NCBI GenBank assembly: GCA_900470195.1
Contig: UEIJ01000001.1
Span: 434,001 to 498,000, forward strand
Origin: Hyphomicrobiales bacterium
GTDB taxonomy: Bacteria > Pseudomonadota > Alphaproteobacteria > Rhizobiales > Rhizobiaceae
DNA length: 64,000 nt
Direction of reading: 5' to 3'
The notes under the pieces were generated by a model that was not told the DNA's origin, searched no databases, and saw only the letters and a program-made list of their open reading frames with translations. Each line of letters opens with the position of its first letter. The stretch's first letter is position 1. The position numbers and the translations under genes are program-made. Shown one piece after another: positions 43,264 through 51,317 of this stretch.

Positions 43264-44196
43264 ATGGCTAGGCGACCACCTGCAATAGAGCTGCGTCACC
43301 TTAACACCTTCGTGGTCGTGGCCGAGCATGGCAGCTTCCGCAAAGCCGGGGCGGCCATCGGGCTATCGCAATCAGCGGTCAGTCGATGTATTGCTGACCT
43401 TGAGGATCAAATCGGCGCCTCGCTGTTTCACCGGCACACCTGGGGGATTTCGCTGACCCATGCAGGGCAACGGTTCCTTGGGCGGGCAAGACAAATTCTC
43501 AGAAACGTCGACGACGGAGCCGAAGATATTGCTGCCATAGGGCGTTCTGAAGACGGCTTCGTGAGGATCGGAATATTCTCATCGATTGCCTCGGGGTTTC
43601 TTGCAGAACTATTGCGTGCATATCATCGCGCGCATCCGAGGGTTCAGGTTGAACTCATCGATGGCAATCATTCAGAGCATGTGGCGGCGATCCGCCAGTT
43701 TTCTCTTGACGTCGCCTTCCTTACCGGCACCCGCCTCTGGTCTGATTGCGACACCTCGTATTTTTGGTCTGAGCGCGTCTTTGCGGTTCTACCGGAAGAT
43801 CATTCGTTAGCCGGGCGCGACGAGGTCGATTGGACCGACCTTGTTGACGAAACTTTCGTCGTGAACGACGTGGCCCCCGGCCAAGAAATTCACGACTACC
43901 TGGTTCAGCGCTTGGCTGGTCTGGGTCAGCACCCTGAGATCACCGTCCATTTTGTCGGACGAGAGAACCTGCTCCCACTCGTGGCTCTGGGCCGCGGATT
44001 GACGGTCGTTAGCGAGGCGATGACTGCGGCTCAGTTCCCCGGCGTGTGCTATCGGGCGATTCTCGGGGAAATCTTGCCATTTAGCGCCGTATGGTCTCCA
44101 CGTAATGACAACCCGGCCTTCCGAAGGTTGCTTAGCATGGCGCGTTCTATGGCAACGTCGTGGTCTCCGGGCTCGACAGGGTCAAACGCGCAATAG
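43264..44196 (+). CDS. LysR-family transcriptional regulator
   Basis: 310 residues; ATG behind GGAGG. N-terminal winged helix: LRHLNTFVVVAEHGSFRKAGAAIGLSQSAVSRCIADLEDQ (about residues 10-50), then the linker helix and a periplasmic-binding-like effector domain (FVRIGIFSSIASGFLAELLRAYH, VELIDGNHSEHVAAIRQFSLDVAFLTG). The inducer cannot be predicted. It lies between DUF2933 and the copper genes and ends at a bidirectional terminator. It may control metal or redox genes nearby. Confidence 0.92.
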   Translation: MARRPPAIELRHLNTFVVVAEHGSFRKAGAAIGLSQSAVSRCIADLEDQIGASLFHRHTWGISLTHAGQRFLGRARQILRNVDDGAEDIAAIGRSEDGFVRIGIFSSIASGFLAELLRAYHRAHPRVQVELIDGNHSEHVAAIRQFSLDVAFLTGTRLWSDCDTSYFWSERVFAVLPEDHSLAGRDEVDWTDLVDETFVVNDVAPGQEIHDYLVQRLAGLGQHPEITVHFVGRENLLPLVALGRGLTVVSEAMTAAQFPGVCYRAILGEILPFSAVWSPRNDNPAFRRLLSMARSMATSWSPGSTGSNAQ

Positions 44197-44233
44197 CGCG
44201 CCCTCTCCTGAGCCTGTGTAAGATGCAGGGATT

Positions 44234-44262
44234 GGTCGGGCGGCTCAAGAAGCCGCCCGACC
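44234..44262. terminator. Bidirectional terminator hairpin
   Basis: GGTCGGGCGGCT (44234-44245) pairs perfectly with AGCCGCCCGACC (44251-44262) around a 5-base loop, between the convergent LysR gene and the DUF305 gene. Strong 12-bp GC-rich stem. Confidence 0.8.
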
Positions 44263-44266
44263 GGCG

Positions 44267-44674
44267 TTATTTGCCACGATCGGCGAGCCACTTCTTCATC
44301 ATGGCGATCTCGCCTTCCTGGGCTTTGATCACGTCTTCTGCGAGCTTGCGGACCTCAGGGGCGCGACCGTACTCGAGAACGACCTTTGCCATGTCGATAG
44401 CGCCCTGATGATGGGGAACCATGCCGCGCATGAAGTCGACATCGGCATCGCCTGAATAGTCCATCAGCATGTTCTTCTGCATGCTTTCCATGACGGCCAT
44501 GTAAGCCTTGGTCGAGGGTTCGTCCGCGGCGGACATGTCCATGCCCTGCATGTTCATGCCGGGCATATTGTGCCCCTGCATAGCGCCATTGTTTTCCATC
44601 TGGGTTTGAGCGAGTGCCAGGCCCACGCTGATGGCGATTGCGCCACCTATGAAAATCGGGGTTAGCCTGTTCAT
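44267..44674 (-). CDS. DUF305 secreted copper-associated protein
   Basis: 135 residues with a signal peptide ([17 protein letters not shown]), a Met/His-rich linker ([16 protein letters not shown]) and the DUF305 core ([26 protein letters not shown], then [15 protein letters not shown]). It is 13 bases after the CopZ-like gene and so belongs to the minus-strand CueR-type transcript. Compared with the copies at 6315 and 49193 it is the compact form. The Met clusters suggest periplasmic copper binding. Confidence 0.92.
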   Translation of the reverse strand: MNRLTPIFIGGAIAISVGLALAQTQMENNGAMQGHNMPGMNMQGMDMSAADEPSTKAYMAVMESMQKNMLMDYSGDADVDFMRGMVPHHQGAIDMAKVVLEYGRAPEVRKLAEDVIKAQEGEIAMMKKWLADRGK

Positions 44675-44687
44675 CGTTTCATCCTCA

Positions 44688-44882
44688 TCAGGTTGCGACC
44701 GCAGGATAGCCGGCTTCTTCCAGAACGCGCTCGATATCGGCGACGGTTGCCGCCGTCTCGACCTTGACCGTGCGAGCGGCGGGGTCCGGCTTGACCGTAG
44801 CGTTCGGGTCGACGGACTGGATCGCCTTTGTCACCGACCTTGCGCAGCCCCCGCAGGTCATGTTTTCGATCTTGAGCAGCAT
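44688..44882 (-). CDS. copZ: CopZ-like heavy-metal-associated chaperone
   Basis: 64 residues from the ATG at 44882 with AAAGGAG upstream. A single HMA domain with the copper site MTCGGC at residues 8-13. It would carry Cu(I) in the cytoplasm to the CopA pump encoded divergently. The promoter has a CueR-type operator at 44923-44944, so it is probably induced by copper together with copA. Confidence 0.93.
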   Translation of the reverse strand: MLLKIENMTCGGCARSVTKAIQSVDPNATVKPDPAARTVKVETAATVADIERVLEEAGYPAVAT

Positions 44883-44922
44883 GAGAAATCTCCTTTGTTC
44901 GGCTCTCATGCTGAACAAGATG

Positions 44923-44944
44923 GTCCTTCCAACGATGGTAAGGT
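44923..44944 (-). promoter_or_regulatory. CueR-type operator/promoter for copZ-DUF305
   Basis: Read on the minus strand: -35 TTGACC (44942-44947), then ACCTTACCATCGTTGGAAGGAC, a dyad with ACCTT and AAGG arms, and a -10-like CATCTT after the 19-base spacer typical of MerR-family promoters. Confidence 0.7.
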
Positions 44945-44975
44945 CAAGGGGCACATGCTAGGATTTTTTCTATTG

Positions 44976-44997
44976 ACCTTCCTATCGTTGGAAGCCT
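44976..44997 (+). promoter_or_regulatory. CueR-type operator/promoter for copA
   Basis: -35 TTGACC (44973-44978) overlaps the dyad ACCTTCCTATCGTTGGAAGCCT; a 19-base spacer leads to GATCCT. Its core ATCGTTGGAAG is identical to that of the divergent operator. Confidence 0.72.
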
Positions 44998-45043
44998 GAT
45001 CCTCCTCCAGAATTTGATTCTTCGAATAAGAAAGGAAGAGGCG

Positions 45044-47548
45044 ATGAATGCCCCCGTCCGCACCAATGAGATGTCTGAAGCTGTATCGCTGCCGATAGAG
45101 GGCATGACCTGCGCGTCGTGCGTTGGCCGAGTCGAACGAGCCCTGAAGGCTGTTCCCGGTGTCGAGGCCGCATCGGTCAATCTGGCTACGGAACGCGCGA
45201 ATGTCACCACCAGATCATATGTTGACAAGGCAATTCTGATCGAGGCGATCGAGAAGGTTGGCTATTCGGTGCCGTCCCAGGCCGCAGGGCCGACCGGCCT
45301 CGTAGAGCTGTCGATCCAAGGCATGACATGCGCGTCGTGTGTCGGGCGGGTCGAGCGCGCCTTGAAAGCTGTTTCAGGGGTTACCGAGGCAGCGGTCAAT
45401 CTGGCCACGGAACGGGCCACGGTGCGCGGCGGCGCCAACATGGCTGAGTTGATCGCCGCCATCGCAGATGCCGGCTACGAGGCCGAGGTGGTGCGTGCAA
45501 ATGCCGGCCCTGACCACGAGGATGCAAATGCCGAGCAAGCGGAGAGAAAGGAAGCGGAGCGGCGCGAGCTGGCCCGTGATTTCACGATGGCTGCGGCGCT
45601 TACAGCTCCAGTCTTTCTCATGGAAATGGGATCCCATGTCATCCCAGGCGGTCATGCATTGATCGAATCGACAATCGGCATGCAATGGAGCTGGTACATC
45701 CAGTTCGTGCTGACGACCCTCGTGCTCTTCGTTCCGGGCATTCGCTTCTATGACAAGGGACTTCCAGCCCTCTGGCGGATGGCGCCCGACATGAATTCAT
45801 TGGTGGCGGTCGGTTCGCTTGCTGCCTACGGCTACTCCTTGGTTGCAACCTTCGCACCGGGCTTCCTCCCGCCTGGAACGATCAACGTTTATTTCGAAGC
45901 TGCGGCAGTCATAGTCACTCTCATCCTGCTTGGCCGCTTGCTGGAAGCCCGTGCCAAAGGGCGCACGTCCGAGGCGATCAAGCGGCTGGTCGGCCTTCAG
46001 GCAAAGACTGCGCGGGTTCGCAGGGATGGCAAGACGGTCGACCTGCCGATCGGTTCGGTGATTTCCGACGACATCGTTGAGGTTCGCCCCGGCGAACGCA
46101 TTCCCGTCGATGGTGAAGTGGTCGAAGGTGACAGCTATGTCGATGAGTCGATGATCACCGGAGAACCTGTTCCGGTCTCGAAGGCGATCGGTAGCGTGGT
46201 CGTGGGCGGCACTGTCAACCAGAAGGGCGCCTTCGCTTTCCGGGCGACGGCGGTCGGCGGGGATACGGTTCTGTCGCAGATCATCCGTATGGTGGAGGAG
46301 GCACAGGGTTCCAAACTTCCCATCCAGGCGCTGGTCGACAAGGTAACCATGTGGTTTGTGCCAGCGGTCTTTGTGGTAGCGGCGTTCACTTTTGCTTCCT
46401 GGCTGTATTTCGGGCCGTCGCCCGCCCTCACCTTCGCGCTGGTCAACGCTGTCGCCGTCCTGATCATCGCCTGCCCCTGCGCCATGGGTCTGGCTACGCC
46501 GACGTCCATTATGGTCGGCACAGGCCGCGGTGCGGAGCTGGGGGTCCTCTTTCGCAAAGGCGAGGCGCTCCAGTTGCTGAAAGACGCCAGTGTGGTCGCC
46601 GTGGACAAGACGGGTACGCTAACCGAAGGAAAGCCGGCCTTGACCGATCTGGAACTTGCCGCAGGCTTCGACCGACCCGAGGTTCTGGGTACGGTGGCTG
46701 CTGTCGAGGCGAAATCGGAACATCCAATCGCGCGGGCGATCGTGGATGCGGCCGCTGCGGAAGGCGTTCGGATGCCGGCGGTGTCTGACTTTGAATCGGT
46801 AACAGGCTTCGGTGTGAAAGCTTTGGTCGAGGGTCGGCGCGTCGAAATCGGCGCTGATCGATACATGCTCGACCTCGGTCATGACGTTGCGCAGTTTAGC
46901 GAGACGGCCGAACGTCTCGGTAACGAGGGCAAGTCGCCGCTCTATGCTGCGATAGAGGGAAAGATCGCGGCGATCATCGCAGTGGCCGACCCGATCAAGG
47001 AAACCACGCCCGCCGCAATCAAGGCGTTGCACGATCTTGGGCTGAAGGTTGCGATGATCACCGGGGACAACATGCGCACCGCCAAGGCCATCGCCGCTCA
47101 ACTCGGGATCGATGACGTGGCGGCGGAGGTGTTGCCGGACGGCAAGGTTGATGCGGTTCGCCGTCTCAAGGAACAATATGGCAAGGTGGCCTTCGTCGGC
47201 GACGGAATCAACGACGCCCCGGCCTTGGCGGAGGCGGATGTAGGTCTCGCCATTGGGACGGGCACGGACATAGCAATCGAAGCCGCCGACGTCGTGCTGA
47301 TGTCAGGCAGCCTGCAAGGCGTGCCCAACGCGATAGCGTTGTCGAAGGCGACCATCGGCAACATTCGACAGAACCTATTCTGGGCATTCGCTTACAATAC
47401 GGCGCTCATCCCTGTGGCGGCGGGCGCGCTTTTCCCCGGATTCGGTATCCTTCTCTCGCCCGTGTTCGCGGCGGGCGCGATGGCCTTGTCGAGTGTGTTC
47501 GTGCTGGGCAATGCCCTGCGGCTTCGTCGCTTTCGGGCTGCTCATTAA
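45044..47548 (+). CDS. copA: Cu(I)-transporting P-type ATPase CopA
   Basis: 834 residues from the ATG at 45044 (AGGAAGAGG upstream). Two N-terminal HMA domains with MTCASC at residues 21-26 and 94-99, then eight helices with the CPC ion site ([13 protein letters not shown] near residue 477), phosphorylation site DKTGTLTEG near 521, the SEHPIARAI motif near 563 and [15 protein letters not shown] near 721. Exports Cu(I) from cytoplasm to periplasm. Divergent from copZ with a CueR-type operator and followed 54 bases later by cueR. Confidence 0.97.
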   Translation: MNAPVRTNEMSEAVSLPIEGMTCASCVGRVERALKAVPGVEAASVNLATERANVTTRSYVDKAILIEAIEKVGYSVPSQAAGPTGLVELSIQGMTCASCVGRVERALKAVSGVTEAAVNLATERATVRGGANMAELIAAIADAGYEAEVVRANAGPDHEDANAEQAERKEAERRELARDFTMAAALTAPVFLMEMGSHVIPGGHALIESTIGMQWSWYIQFVLTTLVLFVPGIRFYDKGLPALWRMAPDMNSLVAVGSLAAYGYSLVATFAPGFLPPGTINVYFEAAAVIVTLILLGRLLEARAKGRTSEAIKRLVGLQAKTARVRRDGKTVDLPIGSVISDDIVEVRPGERIPVDGEVVEGDSYVDESMITGEPVPVSKAIGSVVVGGTVNQKGAFAFRATAVGGDTVLSQIIRMVEEAQGSKLPIQALVDKVTMWFVPAVFVVAAFTFASWLYFGPSPALTFALVNAVAVLIIACPCAMGLATPTSIMVGTGRGAELGVLFRKGEALQLLKDASVVAVDKTGTLTEGKPALTDLELAAGFDRPEVLGTVAAVEAKSEHPIARAIVDAAAAEGVRMPAVSDFESVTGFGVKALVEGRRVEIGADRYMLDLGHDVAQFSETAERLGNEGKSPLYAAIEGKIAAIIAVADPIKETTPAAIKALHDLGLKVAMITGDNMRTAKAIAAQLGIDDVAAEVLPDGKVDAVRRLKEQYGKVAFVGDGINDAPALAEADVGLAIGTGTDIAIEAADVVLMSGSLQGVPNAIALSKATIGNIRQNLFWAFAYNTALIPVAAGALFPGFGILLSPVFAAGAMALSSVFVLGNALRLRRFRAAH

Positions 47549-47602
47549 TGAAGGGTGACGCCGCCTGCCAAGGACGGCGTCCACTACGAAGGGAAATCGC
47601 TC

Positions 47603-48052
47603 ATGAACATTGGACAAGCATCCAGAGCATCCGGCGTTTCGGCCAAGATGATCCGCTACTACGAGCAGACCGGCTTGATACCACGGGCAGATCGTACAGG
47701 GTCCGGCTATCGGGACTACTCAGATACAGACGTGCATATGCTGCGTTTCATCCGTCGCGCACGCGACCTTGGCTTCTCCGTCGCTGAGATCAACGGACTT
47801 CTGGAACTGTGGCGGGACGAGTCGCGCCAGAGTGCGGAGGTCAAGCGGTTGGCCGAGGGTCATATCGCGGAACTTGAGAGAAAGATCCAAGCCTTGCAGG
47901 AAATGGCACAAACACTGAAGATGTTGGTCAACGCCTGCCGTGGCGACCATCGCCCTCACTGTCCAATTCTCACGCGCCTGGAGACCGATGAGGAGGACGA
48001 GGATGTGTCGATTAGGCCGCGCAAAGGCGCAGTCGCGGGCATTTCCGAATGA
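47603..48052 (+). CDS. cueR: CueR-type MerR-family copper regulator
   Basis: 149 residues from the ATG at 47603. N-terminal MerR helix-turn-helix (MNIGQASRASGVSAKMIRYYEQTGL, RDYSDTDVHMLRFIRRARDLGFS), a long dimerisation helix, and the Cu(I)/Ag(I) loop with two cysteines eight residues apart (ACRGDHRPHCPI, near residues 112-120), the layout of CueR. It is directly behind copA and would activate both operators at 44923 and 44976. Its stop overlaps a terminator hairpin. Confidence 0.94.
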   Translation: MNIGQASRASGVSAKMIRYYEQTGLIPRADRTGSGYRDYSDTDVHMLRFIRRARDLGFSVAEINGLLELWRDESRQSAEVKRLAEGHIAELERKIQALQEMAQTLKMLVNACRGDHRPHCPILTRLETDEEDEDVSIRPRKGAVAGISE

Positions 48053-48074
48053 GTGCCGCTTTTGGGCGGCACTC
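48051..48074. terminator. Bidirectional terminator hairpin after cueR
   Basis: GAGTGCCGC (48051-48059) pairs with GCGGCACTC (48066-48074) around TTTTGG; it separates cueR from the convergent GAPDH remnant and overlaps the last base of the cueR stop. Confidence 0.75.
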
Positions 48075-48083
48075 GCTTGCGGG

Positions 48084-48760
48084 TTAATAGAACCGTTGCG
48101 TGACGCCGAGGGCGGTGTTGGTCCGTGCAATGGAAAACTCGGCATTCTGTGTCAGGCCAGACAATGCGCGAATGGCGTCGATCGTATCAGGAATAACGAT
48201 CGCTTGATTGTCCACCATGTAGGCGTAGAAGAGCTCATCCCGCTCGGTGCGCAGCATGTCCTCCCATAGCGCGACTTCATATAGGTTGCCGAACGGCCTA
48301 TCGAGGTCAGCCATCAGTTCCTTGATCGTGTTGATAGCGGTGAGGCCGTCGGCCGTTCGTACTAGAGCTATCCGGGACGACGCGCGGAATGCGTCAAGGA
48401 CTTCCTCCTTCTCCGCATTTCGCGTGAGCTGCACCGACCAGTAGTGCAGATGTGCAATTGTCTCCGGCACCTTCACGGCCATGGTCACGACATCCAGATC
48501 CGGGTCGACTTTCTGGGCATCTGGACCCTGATGGCTAGGTATCTCGGGCTCGGGAACGAGCGTATTCATTATGCCGCCAAGGTGGCTTTCCCAAGGGTCC
48601 GTTGCCCGTCTCAGCAAGGTGCCTTGAGCGCGCTTCAGAGCGGTCAGCGTTCGGACGATAGACATGGTGTTGCACGACACGACACGGGTCGCATCACGTC
48701 CGACCGCACTGGCGAAGGAGTTTTGCGCGGCAAAGGAGAAGTTGCACGCCCTTTGGAACC
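48084..48760 (-). pseudogene. Truncated type II GAPDH, near-duplicate of the gene at 33316
   Basis: The frame holds the last two thirds of type II GAPDH from roughly FAAQNSFASAVGRDATRVVSCNTMSI to the normal end, with long stretches identical to the intact copy (TDPWESH.GGIMNTLVPEPEIPSHQGPDAQ, YEVALWEDMLRTE). The NAD-binding N-terminal part is missing: upstream of about 48760 the similarity stops near the CsoR promoter. There is also a small deletion relative to the intact copy (KRAGLLKRARGT becomes KRAQGT). A start at 48680 would give 198 residues, but without the Rossmann domain it cannot be a dehydrogenase. A recombination scar. Confidence 0.88.
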
Positions 48761-48782
48761 GACCAGCGTTTCAAGAGTTCAG

Positions 48783-48803
48783 TACCCATACCATGTAGGG
48801 GTA
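48783..48803 (+). promoter_or_regulatory. Possible CsoR operator overlapping the ribosome site
   Basis: TACCC (48783-48787) and GGGTA (48799-48803) form an inverted repeat directly before the csoR ATG at 48809, resembling the T/A-ACC...GGT-A/T arms of CsoR/RcnR sites. The GGGG in the right arm would also be the ribosome site. Confidence 0.45.
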
Positions 48804-48808
48804 TTGGC

Positions 48809-49084
48809 ATGTGCGACAAAGACAGGAGCAGTATTCTGACCTCTCTTAACCGAATTGCCGGACAGGTCCGCGGCGTCGGTCAGATGGTGGAGGATGAGCG
48901 CTATTGCATCGAAATCCTTCATCAGCTTCATGCAGTAAAAGCCGCTCTCTCGAAGGTCGAAACTCAAGTGCTGAAGGCCCATGCGGCTTGTTGCGTTGAA
49001 GAAGCGATCATCTCGGGCAATGCGGAGGTTCAGCGACGAAAGTTTGATGAATTGGTCGACGTTTTCGCGAAGGCCAAGCTCTAG
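48809..49084 (+). CDS. csoR: CsoR/FrmR-family (DUF156) metal-sensing repressor
   Basis: 91 residues, all helical. SLNRIAGQVRGVGQMVEDERYCIEILHQLHAVKAAL and HAACCVEEAI show the metal-sensing Cys-His-Cys positions of CsoR (Cys in ERYC, His in QLHA, Cys in HAACC), so Cu(I) sensing is likely, though nickel-, cobalt- or formaldehyde-sensing relatives are similar. It would repress itself and probably the DUF305 gene that follows 108 bases later. Confidence 0.88.
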   Translation: MCDKDRSSILTSLNRIAGQVRGVGQMVEDERYCIEILHQLHAVKAALSKVETQVLKAHAACCVEEAIISGNAEVQRRKFDELVDVFAKAKL

Positions 49085-49157
49085 GCGTGCAAGCGATTTA
49101 CGGGTTCGGAGTAAGCACGCCGGGCCATATCGCATGACAACGTCAAAGTGATTGAGC

Positions 49158-49169
49158 GTACCCCGGTAC
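49158..49169 (+). promoter_or_regulatory. Second possible CsoR-like site
   Basis: GTACCCCGGTAC (GTACC and GGTAC arms, two-base centre) lies 23 bases before the DUF305 start at 49193 and resembles the arms before csoR. Confidence 0.35.
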
Positions 49170-49192
49170 TATACATGCAAAAGGAGACACCG

Positions 49193-49681
49193 ATGTCAGA
49201 AATCCATCAAGCGCATGGCGGTCACTCCGATGGTTCCCACGGCCGACCATATCTCATGTTTTGGATCAATATGATCCTGGGTCTCATCGTTATGTATGTC
49301 GTGATGTTCTCGATGATCGACGGTTGGGGTGATTTTCGCAACAACTTCAATATGTTCTACATGGCCATCACCATGTGGGCTCCAATGGGTATCTTCATGC
49401 TGGCAACAATGCCCGGCATGTTTCGCCACCGCAGCGTGAATATAGTACTCTACCTCCTTTTCGTTTTGCTAACCGCCGGTTCGTTCTGGGCCACGCGGAG
49501 TCAGGCGCTGATCGACGATCGGCAATTCGTCGACTCGATGATTCCCCACCATTCGGGAGCAATCCTGATGTGTCGGGAAGCGGACCTTCGCGATGCCGAA
49601 CTGAAAACTTTGTGCGAGTCGATCACAAAGGCGCAACGCGAGGAGATTCAGCAAATGGAGCAAATTAGGCAGCGTCTATAG
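49193..49681 (+). CDS. Membrane-bound DUF305 protein
   Basis: 162 residues from the ATG at 49193 (AAGGAGA upstream). A His-rich start (HQAHGGHSDGSHG) is followed by three helices (FWINMILGLIVMYVVMFSMI, FYMAITMWAPMGIFMLATM, VNIVLYLLFVLLTAGSFWA) and a C-terminal DUF305 core (RQFVDSMIPHHSGAILMCREADL, ITKAQREEIQQMEQI). Unlike the two secreted copies it is anchored in the membrane. With csoR upstream, copper control is likely. Last cargo gene before the conjugation module. Confidence 0.9.
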   Translation: MSEIHQAHGGHSDGSHGRPYLMFWINMILGLIVMYVVMFSMIDGWGDFRNNFNMFYMAITMWAPMGIFMLATMPGMFRHRSVNIVLYLLFVLLTAGSFWATRSQALIDDRQFVDSMIPHHSGAILMCREADLRDAELKTLCESITKAQREEIQQMEQIRQRL

Positions 49682-49857
49682 CTCGTAACTCGAAGATTGG
49701 AGACTTTGCCGCTCGCCCGGGTCTGCCAATGTTTGCCACCTGTTGGCCGCGCCGGATGAGATTCCCCTAAGTTGCGGTGCAGTCTCCGCCATGCGGCCTT
49801 TGGCGGCGCTCTGCTTTCCGAGTTGAGCGAAGGAAGGCCGGGGATGCTTCTCGATCG

Positions 49858-50142
49858 CTATTCACTTTCGGTCAAGTTTGGCTTAGCACCTCCCTCGGGC
49901 CGGGCCGAAGCCGCCACGCGGCTCTTCCCGCCGAGCTTCGATTTGCGGCTGCGCCAACCGCGATCCGAGCGTAGGAATGCTTCCAGCATATGCGGAATCA
50001 GCGTGGCAGCATCGACCTCGCCATAGAGGCGACCGTATTCGGCGGCATAGAGGTCGAGTTCTTCTTTCAGCGGCTCTGGCATTGGCACGGTTATGCGCAC
50101 AATGCCGAGCTTGGGCAGCGGGCCGAGCTTGAGATTGCTCAT
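49858..50142 (-). CDS. DUF2274 protein of the conjugation operon
   Basis: 94 residues. KLGPLPKLGIVRITVPMPEPLKEELDLYAAEYGRLYG and AATLIPHMLEAFLRSDRGW identify DUF2274, a small protein commonly encoded just after trbI in conjugative elements. The start overlaps the trbI stop (ATGA). A ribbon-helix-helix-like N-terminus is possible. Function unknown. It is the last gene of the trb operon. Confidence 0.85.
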   Translation of the reverse strand: MSNLKLGPLPKLGIVRITVPMPEPLKEELDLYAAEYGRLYGEVDAATLIPHMLEAFLRSDRGWRSRKSKLGGKSRVAASARPEGGAKPNLTESE

Positions 50143-51317
50143 CAGTGGGCTCCGTAAGGTTCGAGGACAAGGTCGCGGGCAACGATGACCCTGACCGGGA
50201 AGCCTGGTCGGATGGTCAGCGTGGGGGCGACCTGCAATTGGCGCTGCACGATCTGCTGCCCAGCCTGGTTCACCGTATCCTGCGCTCCGTCGCGGATGGC
50301 GCGGATCAGACGATCTTCATCGCTTGTCGCCAACTCCGCGCCGACGGCGAGAAGCGTCGAGAGGCCCGCGGCCTTCATCAGGTCCCACCAGTGGTAGTCG
50401 ACGCCGTCTTCAAGACCGGCATAGCCCGATGCATCGGCGCCACGCTGGCGCTCCAGCACGATCGAGCGGCCGTTTGGAAGAATGAGACGATTCCACACCA
50501 AGAGGACGCGGCGCTGCCCGAACGTCACGCCTGCATCGTATTCGCCGATCAGGCGGCTTCCCTGCGGAATGAGGAGGAGCGCGCCGGTCGGGCTGTCATA
50601 GACGTTCTGCGTTACCTGGGCGGTGATCTGTCCGGGCAGATCCGAACGGATGCCGGTTATCAGCGCGGCCGGGATCACTGCGCCGGCCTGAAGAATATAG
50701 GGCGACGCCGGCGCCATGACGCGATCCGGCGCGACGGTGCGGCGGTCCACCTCGGCGTTGAGGAAGGCCGTGTGCCGATCCTGCGCACCGGCGCCCGTCA
50801 GCCCGGCCATGCTGGGAACCGTGGGGATCGAGGGCGAGGCCGTGGTCTGGCCCGCCCTGATCTGGAAGAATATCTCGCTGGTGCGGGCGGCTTCCATCTC
50901 GGCGAGGCGGCGCTGCTCCTCGGGGTCGGTTGCGGGAACCGGCATGGGGGTAGCCGGGATCGGCTGACCTTCCTCGCGGGCGCGCAGCACGGGTCCACCG
51001 AGATCGCCCGGCAATGGCGGGCCGAGGACCGGCACGTCACCGTAGCTGCCGGGCAAACCCTGCAATCCGTCCGCCGTCTGACGGCGATCGGTCGAAATCA
51101 GCTCCTCGGGATTGCCGCCGCGTTCGACGACCTGAAGCGCGTAGATCAACGCTCCGCCGATGCCAATGCCGGCGACCAGGCCAGCGCCCATCAGAACTTT
51201 GCGCGAAATGCGCGTAACGCGCGGCGCGTCGGCGCGCAGGCGCATAGACCCTGCCGTTTGCCCTGCCGCTCCGGCCGGTTCAATCCCTTCCTCCTTCCGG
51301 TCATCATTCCCGCTCAT
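50142..51317 (-). CDS. trbI: Conjugal transfer protein TrbI (VirB10-like)
   Basis: 391 residues from the ATG at 51317, overlapping the trbG stop (ATGA). One inner-membrane helix (KVLMGAGLVAGIGIGGALIYAL, residues 41-62), a Pro-rich periplasmic linker, and the VirB10/TrbI domain (YILQAGAVIPAALITGIRSDLPGQITAQVTQNVYDS, GSRLIGEYDAGVTFGQRRVLLVW). It spans the envelope as part of the type IV secretion core complex with TrbG. Confidence 0.96.
   Translation of the reverse strand: MSGNDDRKEEGIEPAGAAGQTAGSMRLRADAPRVTRISRKVLMGAGLVAGIGIGGALIYALQVVERGGNPEELISTDRRQTADGLQGLPGSYGDVPVLGPPLPGDLGGPVLRAREEGQPIPATPMPVPATDPEEQRRLAEMEAARTSEIFFQIRAGQTTASPSIPTVPSMAGLTGAGAQDRHTAFLNAEVDRRTVAPDRVMAPASPYILQAGAVIPAALITGIRSDLPGQITAQVTQNVYDSPTGALLLIPQGSRLIGEYDAGVTFGQRRVLLVWNRLILPNGRSIVLERQRGADASGYAGLEDGVDYHWWDLMKAAGLSTLLAVGAELATSDEDRLIRAIRDGAQDTVNQAGQQIVQRQLQVAPTLTIRPGFPVRVIVARDLVLEPYGAH

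Noticed and set aside
43058-43288. 76-residue frame between DUF2933 and the LysR gene
   Set aside because: No recognisable domain and it overlaps both neighbours; perhaps a decayed remnant, but not supportable as a gene.
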